From NCBI GenBank assembly GCA_003427395.1, contig BFEA01000402.1:262806-309592 (forward strand): 46,787 nt of DNA, written 5' to 3'. This document shows, in pieces, positions 38,767 through 46,787 of the stretch. The notes beneath the pieces are model-generated. The model worked only from the letters and a program-made list of their open reading frames with translations, ran no database searches and was not told the origin of the DNA. Position 1 is the stretch's first letter. Each line of letters begins with the position of its first letter. The translations under genes and the position numbers were made by a program. Source of the DNA: Chara braunii (lineage: Eukaryota; Streptophyta; Charophyceae; Charales; Characeae).

Positions 38767-41076
38767 GATGACAAGTAAAACTTTTATGAACCGGTCATCA
38801 TATTTACCTATTTTTCTTGCCTCCCCCACTATTACCTCAATTTCATTTGGCTTTGGACATGTTTCGTTCTTTCTATCGTCATCATCACTTTCAATTTTTT
38901 TTTCCTTTTTTCATAAGAGATATAGCAACAAACATATATTATGTCATGACTTGTCGAATAATCTTCTTTATACTCACATATTTCTCTCTCATTATACTAT
39001 TTCGTGTTTCACACTCCTTAGGTGGAGTACTAATCTGATCAAGTGACCATTTATTTAATGAAAAACCGTAGGCAGGGACCTGACTATTGTCACCAACTTG
39101 TTTCATCTGAGAGGGTGAGACAAAACCTTATTCGTATTGTTTGTCTCTCATTGTCTGTAAAGTTAGTAAAAAAGATGTGACACCTATGAGCCTCATCCTA
39201 GTACGAAATTTTAATGACTGTTCGAAATTAATGTTTGAAAAAAAATATTCAATTGATCATATTAAAACTTTCATGATGTTAAAATATTTTTTTTGGCAGT
39301 TATTAGAACAAAATCTTTTTTTTTTTCCATTCTATCTTTGATTTTTTTCCAAGTAGTAACTCATTCCATCAACTCTTAAACTGTCAACTTGAGTCGGAAT
39401 CACATTCGGACAAAAACATTTTGAGTCGTTGTTTATTAGTTTAGTCATAACAAAGTCCAAAAAGTTCATACTCATCTAGAAAATCATTGACCTGTGGTCC
39501 TCTCATCAAGTCGTTTTACTTATAAAATATCCGATCCTCCCTTCATAGTATCCACCGTTTCGACTAGTTCGCGTATAACACCTACAAGAGTCTCTTCATT
39601 GGTCATCGTGAAAAAGTTCGACCTTTCTCTTCGCGTCACCTTGACCATCGATTTGTTTTTAACTTTTTTTTTCTTTTCTTTTTGACACTTCCTAACCTCC
39701 TACTTACTTTCAATCGCACACTCTTATTGTAAGAGAAACATGTTCGTCTCTTTCCTCGCTTATTTGTTCCACCCCTTGAAAAGTTTGTCGATAGAGAGTG
39801 TAGGCAACAATTGTTTAAGTAGTGATTAAAGATCAAACAATTTTTCTCAGCATCCCGATATAATCCTAAATTAGTTTTTTCTCACTGTCTCTTCTCAGTC
39901 TTCTATTGTATTTTTTTATTGTCACACAGGTCATAAAATACCTTGACAAATCAATAATCTTGTAGTCAAATTACATTGCTTATTGACCATTGCTAACCCT
40001 TCTGGTAATAGAGACTAGCTCTCAAAGATGTGATGGGACACTACCTCAACAATCCGCATTCTAACTATTTTTAATAAATAATATAAGTTTGATCATGAAC
40101 AATTCTCAAGGAAGAGTCTCTCATTTGATAAAGAAAGGGTTGCAAATACTATAACTCATCCAGAATAGCGAGATTCTTATCGTAGATCCGAAAGGTACCT
40201 TATATCTTGACTGTCCTTTCTTCTACTATAATCCCAAAGGTAAGTCGTTCAATTGGACCATGTATTATATCTCATTAATATTTCAGATGTCACAAATCCG
40301 CATCACGAAAGCTATAGTTTTGACATGACATAATCAACAATCTAAAATTTGTGTTAAAAAGTATCAAGGAGCAATGACTTTAATCTCAGTTAATTTTTTT
40401 TTTTTTTGCTCTGCTTACTGCAACAACAGATTTTAGAAGAGACATATAGTTCTTTGTCCTCAAAATCATGAGTAATCAAAAAGTTAAGGAGTCTCTTGAA
40501 CTGTTTCAATCGAACTCCCCAAGTTATTTTCCTGTGCAATTTATCGAGTTATTATTTCGTTCTTATAAGGCTGATGTGAGTTTCTTTCAAACATTCTAAG
40601 TAATCAACTTTCTTTTCTAGCTTTGTTTGGGCGTAGATTCTCGCATTCAGACTATCATTACTGATAAATTGAATCACTTTCACAAAAATGTAGAATATTA
40701 TTTGATCTCTTCCAAAAATTTCATGTCTTATGATCATGAAAAAATTCTTAGACTTTATCACATTATCCAACCAACCTCCCACAATAGATTACTTTATCAT
40801 TGAGATAAGGTTTTTGCATCCTTGAGACCTTTTTACTTTCCATACAAAGTTCACCGTAGTTGACAATTTTTCTCGGGCAAGATGAAGCCCTTCAGAGATA
40901 GAAAATGTATCCAGAAAAAAGTTTGACATGAGTACTCTAGGTGAAGTTTTTATTCTCTTGTTCAAGTTTTTTTTCCCTTTTAACACAATATTGGCTGTTC
41001 ATTTCTAACATATGTCATATTCACGGTCCTCAAACCTCTTTTGTGATACATAAATTATGACGTCGTACTCGCAAAA

Positions 41077-41304
41077 TTAAATGAATGACATATTATGACA
41101 TACAGATTGTTGCGCTCTCATCCACTTTTTTACTGCTGCATACTTTATAATCTCATAGGGAAATTTTTTTTTTTTTTTCAACTTATCCATTTTTTTAGTA
41201 TCTTCTTCACTTAATTTCCCACATCCTCTTCCAAGTCGAAACCAAGGAGTCATTGGTGCATTCATCAACGTTTTTAATACTTCATCACCTTTAGAGAAAC
41301 GCAA
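41077..41304 (-). pseudogene. Open frame in gag region, unrecognised
   Basis: A 75-codon minus frame (includes TLMNAPMTPWFRLGRGCGKL) in the gag-like interval of the retroelement. It has no recognisable motif, and a run of Lys codons reflects an A-rich tract. Confidence 0.3.
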
Positions 41305-41427
41305 CTATGGCCAACAAATTATTCTTTGAAAGTTTAAGACCAAGTAGAGAAGGAATAGAAACCCCCTCAAAGGAAATAACAGAAGTAGACAAAAAAAAAT
41401 TCTTTTTACATATTTCCTTCTTTCTCA

Positions 41428-41634
41428 TTAATATATTTTCAACAAAGCCCTAACATATTTCATAAGTAGATTTTGCACTTCTTTGTTTTGGAATATATAT
41501 CCCGATGTCATACTCATCAAACTTAATGAAATGATAAATCGAGATATATAATCATTAATTTTCTCATCCGCTTTCAACCATCTGATACTTGAAAACCTCA
41601 TATAGGAATACCTTTTTTTGTTAAAAGTATTCAA
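41428..41634 (-). pseudogene. Gag-like remnant
   Basis: The minus frame reads WLKADEKINDYISRFIISLS and EVQNLLMKYVRALLKIY. The pattern of a short helical stretch with DYI.RF followed by a Leu-rich helix resembles retrotransposon gag capsid. Its position upstream of pol on the same strand supports this. Confidence 0.5.
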
Positions 41635-41893
41635 TAACGTTAAACCGTCAGTACCTTTGCAACGCCTGTGTCGAACCTATCTGCGAATGATTTTCAAACT
41701 TCTGAGAAAAAAATACAATGAAGGAATGAGAGAAGGGTTACCTCTGTCTAAACTAAAAGAATTGGCGGTTGTGAGGGCTTCAATCCTTTTTGGGGCCGTT
41801 GACAACCAGAATATCGAAGCAAAAAATAAAATAAAAAAAATTACGGGTACTGTAAGAGAATACTACTATAAGGACTTTCCTAGATGTATATGA
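41618..41893 (+). other. Unrecognised open frame (91 codons)
   Basis: It reads as ordinary protein, including PLQRLCRTYLRMIFKLLRKK, GLPLSKLKELAVV and a terminal YYKDFPRCI, and is less AT-biased than its surroundings. An acceptor-like GTCAG lies near 41650. The RLCRTYLRM segment is faintly reminiscent of LYR-motif proteins, but the match is too weak to name it. It may be an exon, a captured fragment or chance. Confidence 0.3.
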
Positions 41894-41984
41894 CAAAGTA
41901 TCCATCCCAGGTGAATGAACCCAACCATAATTATGCCCCGAAAGAAATGGAAAAGGTCGTAGGGTATCGCTTCACTACTCTCTA

Positions 41985-42042
41985 AATGTGCAAAAGGAGA
42001 ATGAATCTTCCGCTAAAATATGGAAAGATAAACCACCATGAT
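41985..42042 (-). repeat. Family G repeat core, inverted
   Basis: The reverse complement reads TATCTTTCCATATTTTAGCG, GAAGATTCATTC, CTTTTGCACAT, matching the core at 21805-21850 and 22045-22095. It lies in the AT-rich part of the window, ~20 kb from the other copies. Confidence 0.75.
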
Positions 42043-43734
42043 TTTGATATTTTTTGTATATCGAGAGTAGAAGAGCGATGTCCTTAGTGTTAGTATGCCC
42101 TAAGATAATATAGTACCCTCATTGCTCGTCAATCAAGGCTCGTGATTCGTTGTCCTCCACCAACAGGTCATGTAAAACGTCAATTTTTTATTTGTTCTGT
42201 TTTTCTTTTGCAAGCCTTTACTAGTAACGGTCAATGTTTTCCCATGAGTGTCGACCCATCTTGCATGTGATTCGTTACAAATTGTTGGGAGAAACTCATT
42301 ATCGCACTGTTATTGTTGTTGTTATTGTTTTTTTTTTTTTTTTTTTTTTTTTTTTTCCGTCTTCTTCATAGAGCGTCGCTCCTTTTTGTGCATGACAGTG
42401 AATATTTTTTATTTATGAGCCACATTTGTGGAGGGTGGCAAACTCCCTCAGCACTCCCTGGGCTCCCCAGATAGCGCTTGTTACCAGTGTCTTCCTAGGT
42501 TTGTGTCGAGCCTGCAAAACGCCATTCCGTTATGCTCGGAGGCGAATGTTTCAGTCGGGAAAGGTACAAGTGGCTTAAAAGGCATTTAACATTTTTTTTA
42601 CTTAGACTTTAACCTTTTCTAAAATTTTAACCTCCATTGCCCGATTTCTTCTACTAAAATGTTTCTTTATCTAATGATAGTTAATTTATTTCTTCCACTT
42701 CAATATCATATTGATAATCGAGAGTCAATCGCTTTCATCACAATAACTATCATGGATATGAGAAATGAACATTGTCTCATAAGTTATTGACATTACTCCC
42801 CATTCAAATTTGTTTATGATCCGAATGAGTTTTTCTTTCTCATAATGGATTGACTGAATATCAACATCTCAAATCCAATAGAAAGTTTCACTATCACATG
42901 TCTTCCTTCTCCTAACATAAGGATAAATACGTAGATATCTCCTTCCAAGTAATGAACCACCACAACAATGATCATCGTATTCTTCTTAACGGAAAGTCTA
43001 GCAACCCTTATATCGATGAGAAAACATAGTCTTAGCAGCGAACCTTAAAAGTTCAATTAATGTTTGTTCTTTCATCAACATTGTGAGTCGAAGTTGTTTT
43101 TGTCATTGAGTAAACTATTTTTTAATTCTAAGAGATATTAGGCCTCAAGGAGTATACCTTGTTGAGCCTGAAATTTTCAGTCAATTCGTATTAATCTTTG
43201 TCTTCAATCCAATCCAAGGTAGTACCGTACATGCAAGAGCATTGACCACCATTAGTAACTGTTATCCTCAATAAATGATAAATGAATAAACATAAAATAA
43301 TCAATCTTCAATAATAAAATAGTCAATAACTCTTCGAGCCTAATCAAAGTTCAGAAATCAACATTGACCCTGGGTTCGTTTCGGTACAAAAAAAATTCAC
43401 AATCCCAAACAACGACGTTATTTTTATCGTACGTTTTTCATTCAAGCTATTTATGGTGACCGGAAAGACAATAGGCTATCACGCAAAAAATTTGATGACT
43501 TTGCCATAAATAAATAAGTTATTGCCTATATGGTCCACTTCCCCCTCGATTGGAAAGACAATAGGGTATCACACTGGGAGGCAATAGGTTCTCACGCAGA
43601 AAGGTAATAGACTGTCACCGAGAAAACCTAAATATTTTGCTTCCCCCTCAACCATGATAGATGGTTTATTAAAATTGAATTTGTTTTTGTCTTTAGCACA
43701 GTACCTCTAGTAACATAGTGGGAAACTCTAGAAA
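42043..43734. other. AT-rich unannotated sequence
   Basis: It contains a 27-base poly-T run (~42330-42356) and a short imperfect repeat near 43460-43610 (GGAAAGACAATAGG..TATCAC). No gene is recognised. Confidence 0.5.
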
Positions 43735-43742
43735 CAAAGGAT
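43735..43742. repeat. Target-site duplication of element D (left)
   Basis: CAAAGGAT immediately left of CTGTGTGGCA. The same 8-mer follows the right end at 44095-44102. Confidence 0.88.
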
Positions 43743-44094
43743 CTGTGTGGCATCGTGTTTGGGTTCGGTGGCCGAACCTGAACGTTCGGCACCGAACACG
43801 AACGAGCGTCGAAACTCTCCGAACGCAAACATTATAAAGAAAAAAAACTATAAAAAAATATTAAAAAATTATATATTATGTAAAATAATAATACAAACAA
43901 TTTTTGCTCAGGAGGTATGGTCAAATTCGTAACCAAACTCGAGTTAAAAATACAAAACCAAAAATAATATTTTTTATTTTGTTATTTTTTATTTTAATAT
44001 GTTCGGCCGAACACGTTCGGGTGGCGTTCGGCCGAACACCTGAACATGTTCGGACGTTCGGAAAAGCTCCGAGCATGTTCAGTGTGCTACACAG
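43743..44094. mobile_element. Element D, 352-bp hAT-like MITE
   Basis: The left end CTGTGTGGCA and right end TGCTACACAG are inverted with one mismatch. They continue as imperfect inverted sequence and are bracketed by a perfect 8-bp duplication, CAAAGGAT. Both subterminal regions are crowded with GTTCGG/CCGAAC words (for example GTTCGGTGGCCGAAC, TGTTCGGCCGAACA), while the centre is AT-rich. Eight-base duplications and arrays of short subterminal motifs are characteristic of hAT transposons. It has no coding capacity. Confidence 0.82.
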
Positions 44095-44102
44095 CAAAGG
44101 AT
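44095..44102. repeat. Target-site duplication of element D (right)
   Basis: CAAAGGAT directly after TGCTACACAG, identical to 43735-43742. Confidence 0.88.
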
Positions 44103-44458
44103 ATGAGCCTACAGTATTACAAGGCAAAAAGAAAAAGAGCGAAAAAAATAAAATAAAAAATTATAGAACCTTAACACAAAATTATTTTATGGTCCTTCGC
44201 GATATCTGTTGTTGGAACAATACAAAAAAGATTATCATGAAAAATTAAAAACACTTTCCGACTTAAAATAAACATTAAACGGTATTAACAAAATATAAGC
44301 TGTTTTTTTTTTTTTTTATGTCTGTCCAAATGTAAAAATTGAATACACGACATACCTTAAAGTACAGATATGTCCGCCCTCCCCGCCCCCAAAAAATGAA
44401 AAATTCAGCCAATATGATAGCTTCTGTAAAAAAATCGTCAAAAATAACACCCCGACGT

Positions 44459-44659
44459 GTACCACTTCATTCAACAACTACGACTCTCATGAGCTTTATT
44501 CTTCCTTGTGGACATGTTTCCCTAATGGAGTGCCATGAGATTATCGCCCACCGTGGCTGCCGGCAGTCTCGTCAGGATGCTAACACCTCATCCAAGTGTC
44601 GTTACCATGCTGGCCTAGACGGGTACTGGGATGACTTATTTCATCAGCATCGTTCATAA
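44459..44659 (+). other. Cys/His-rich open segment, unrecognised
   Basis: It reads LPCGHVSLMECHEIIAHRGC then KCRYHAGLDGYWDDLFHQHR and a stop. The spacing of Cys and His (GC...C.YHAG) is faintly like a CHORD zinc-binding half, and base composition is more balanced than in the AT-rich flanks. It could be a terminal exon or a fragment carried by a mobile element. It is not assigned. Confidence 0.3.
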
Positions 44660-45370
44660 TGCCCCATGGGCACCTGCTCAACTTAATTTGACGACGTCAT
44701 GTAGCTATGGTGTAATGTACCTCCGGGGTTTTATCAGTAGTTTGTTTCCCGATCATAAGTCAAAGTTTAAGCCTCGTGTTGCTACATAGGAATCTTCTCA
44801 AGCAACCCTATACACGACCATTCCTTCCACATCTTCTATCGAGGTATTGTCTGACTCTCAGCAGACCACCAATAGCCCTTCCACCTTCTCTGTCTCACCT
44901 CCTAGATCGTCGACATGTCTTGCCTTTAGGACAACTTGTAGTGTTACGTTAACGGCCAACTACGATATGGTGTGTTTTGTAATGATCCTTTCTTTTCGTT
45001 TCTTTATTTTTCATCTTGGAAAAAACAAGGAATACATTATCATGACTAATAATGAGATCGAAAATTCCTTAAAAAAAATAATTTAGCACTTTCGGTGACC
45101 ACTACTCAGTTTCGTTAGTAGATTTTTAACAAAACGATACTTGGCAAAGTTATTTAAAAAAACAGCGCGAAGGCCAAACCAACCCAGCATCTAACCTGTC
45201 TAAAACAAAACTTAAAAAATATTAAAATTAAAAAAGAACCCCCACACTACCCTAATTTTTTGGTTTTGCCTTTTTCCAATCCTCTTGCCCACAGTTATAA
45301 GGAAAATTTTTTCTTTGTCTAACTAACAATCCTAAAAACAAAGAGAAGAATCTTTAGATGAGCGATATCG
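44660..45370. other. AT-rich unannotated sequence
   Basis: No recognised coding or RNA features. Short A-rich runs near 45070-45090 and 45200-45240. Confidence 0.5.
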
Positions 45371-45374
45371 GCCA

Positions 45375-45545
45375 TGGGACAATCGGTAGCATTAGGGACC
45401 ATGCCCACCTACAGGTCGGGAGCAACCCCTGCATGTTCTCTGGGGAACACGGTGCTGGCTGCTACTGGGTTCCCTGTATCACTATAGTTAGGAGTAGTGG
45501 TAGGTAGGTAGTGTGAGGTGAAATTGAGAGAAAAAAATCGTTTAC
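45375..45545 (+). repeat. SINE-like dispersed repeat, copy 2
   Basis: The 3' half matches 495-565 (GTAGTGGTAGGTAGGTAGTG and AAATTGAGAGAAAAAAA). The 5' half contains CAGGTCGGGAGCAACCCCTG, loosely like a pol III B box. It ends in an A-rich tail. Confidence 0.5.
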
Positions 45546-46787
45546 TTAAAAAATAAATAAATAAATAAAACAAAATCCATGTACTAGCCTCCGTTTAAAT
45601 GACAAAGTGGATCCTTCTAGGCATTGACAACCCACATTGGCACTCTCCATCTGAAACCATCCCTCTTGCCTCCTACCGCGGATAACGGCAACCGAGTGCC
45701 CTAGTTGAACTACCTAGCCGTAGCGGATCTGCTGGGATGGCAGATCTCGCTTTCCGTCAACCAGAAAGAAGGTTGAATTCCTGTGTACCAGATCACTTAC
45801 CATCCGGGGGAAAAATGAGGGTGTATCTTCAAACAAAAGGAAGGAAGGTGAACCTGCCACCAAAATGGCGAGCGATGGACTGGTGGAACTGTTTATAAAG
45901 CGGATGGGAGCTCAAAACACCAGTACCTTTGCCCACTTGGGAAAAGAGCGCGGTGGTTAACACGAAAGTACAGGCCGACCGAGAAATAACTGGCGGCGGT
46001 GGGCAGGTACATCTGCGTGGAAGTAAATTCCCGTGGCACGCAGGGCAATTTCAGGCCCGTGCCCAATGTATGGGCCAAGTACTCGCGGTTGAAGAGATCC
46101 ATTACCTGGCACCAGTCAGTTTGATGATACCACTTCAGGGTCATGGTCCTCTACGAAACGAAGGCAAAATTGCATCTGTAGATTGGGTACCTCTATACAA
46201 AGGTTGAATGCTGCACCCAGTCCCAATGCCCAACTTGAATGTATACCCAAGCCCTGTTTCCCAACCGTTTTTCTTCAACACAACTGCGTGCGCGCCATGT
46301 CCGGCAGGATGTACCGGTCTGCCTGTTCGCAAAACCTATCGAGGCAAAACGGGTCATTCGCGTTTTGCCTGGATGTGCCCTACTTTTCCGGTGCACCCAT
46401 ATATATAGGGGTATCCAGGTCCCACAGGCCCTTGGTTGGAGGGCGCAAAATTATGCTCATGCCCAGAAACTGGGCAGCCAAATTGGGTATTCACATAGTT
46501 CGCCTTGGTATGTGCATAATTTAAGCCCGCTGGTCGGTGGGTATAACTGCAATTTGGCAGTACCAACCTTGGCCCATTGTTCCCCGGCAGGCAAATAATT
46601 TACACAGGCCATTTCCGGGGTATAGATGCAGTTCGGACGCCGGGACTGGGTATGGGGTACAGATGCACTTCACACACACAGGGGAAGATACATGTTCTAC
46701 TATTCATAGTAGAGGATGTAACTTGCCACTATCTATGTGAAGATGCTTTGACCATTCTTTTTGTTCTCTCAGTAGCGCGCTGAGGCC
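45546..46787. other. Unannotated sequence to window end
   Basis: Several overlapping short frames on both strands (46183-46740), none with a recognisable domain. The moderately GC-rich text resembles repeat-derived sequence elsewhere in the window, but no clear second copy was found. Confidence 0.45.

Larger units (their letters stand above)
35560..41640 (-). mobile_element. Decayed Ty3/gypsy-type LTR retrotransposon
   Basis: Minus-strand remnants occur in the order gag-like (41634-41077), CCHC-like zinc knuckle (~38765), reverse transcriptase (37575-37230), RNase H (37150-36860), integrase zinc-binding region (36272-36020) and integrase C-terminal core (35800-35580). Integrase after RNase H is the Ty3/gypsy order. 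Frames are broken by stops and shifts, and codons are AT-rich. LTRs were not located, so outer limits are approximate. Confidence 0.82.

Noticed and set aside
1-46787. CRISPR arrays, rRNA genes, bacterial operons
   Set aside because: No regularly spaced repeat-spacer pattern and no rRNA-like sequence. The tandem arrays found have no unique spacers, and spliced gene structure shows a eukaryotic origin.

Overview
This window looks like nuclear DNA from a large-genome, repeat-rich eukaryote. It has one protein-coding gene I can reconstruct with confidence, spread over many small GT-AG exons. Almost everything else is transposon debris, tandem repeats and microsatellites. The reconstructed protein is a protein disulfide isomerase whose a' domain and C-terminus resemble the plant PDIL1-3/PDIL1-4 class ([25 protein letters not shown]). 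A streptophyte, possibly a charophyte alga or other plant-lineage organism, is therefore the best guess, but this is inference from one gene.

Layout. 1-9.0 kb: no recognised complete gene. It holds a minisatellite (1.1-1.3 kb), two tRNA-derived SINE-like copies (2.46 and 2.74 kb), a striking 76-nt-arm hairpin (3677-3843), a 145-bp direct repeat (6.4-6.7 kb) and an antisense Ser/Gly-rich reading frame (8.66-8.88 kb). 9.09-25.4 kb: the PDI gene, plus strand, eleven exons joining in frame to 405 codons plus a stop and ending in the ER-retrieval-like tetrapeptide KEEL. The signal peptide and first thioredoxin (a) domain were not found, so the model is 5'-incomplete. Its introns carry a ~1.1-kb repeat family (12.0-13.2, 16.4-17.4 and a decayed copy at 15.2-16.0 kb), an antisense tandem duplication with an Ig-like motif (14.7-15.2 kb), several short tandem arrays, a 420-base assembly gap and a likely assembly duplication around a single N at 22325.

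25.4-34.2 kb: 3' flank with composite GT/GA microsatellites, tandem 147-150-bp duplications, then a cluster of non-autonomous DNA transposons. Two copies of an element (A) have terminal CAGGG-like ends in TA repeats and structured GTTCGG/CCGAAC subterminal hairpins whose stems covary between copies. One copy is interrupted by a second element (B) with ~60-bp inverted ends. A ~80-bp module (C) sits beside both A copies, inside TA repeats, in opposite orientations.

34.3-45.3 kb: much more AT-rich. It contains a decayed Ty3/gypsy-type retrotransposon on the minus strand (gag-like, zinc knuckle, reverse transcriptase, RNase H and integrase, in that order from about 41.6 down to 35.6 kb). It also contains a 352-bp element (D, 43743-44094) with a perfect 8-bp target-site duplication CAAAGGAT and the same GTTCGG/CCGAAC subterminal motifs, as expected of the hAT superfamily. 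45.3-46.8 kb: a SINE-like copy related to one near 0.45-0.57 kb, and otherwise unrecognised sequence.

The most interesting signals are the GTTCGG-palindrome family of small hAT-like elements with structure-preserving substitutions, the nested A/B/C arrangement, and the long near-perfect hairpin at 3.7 kb.
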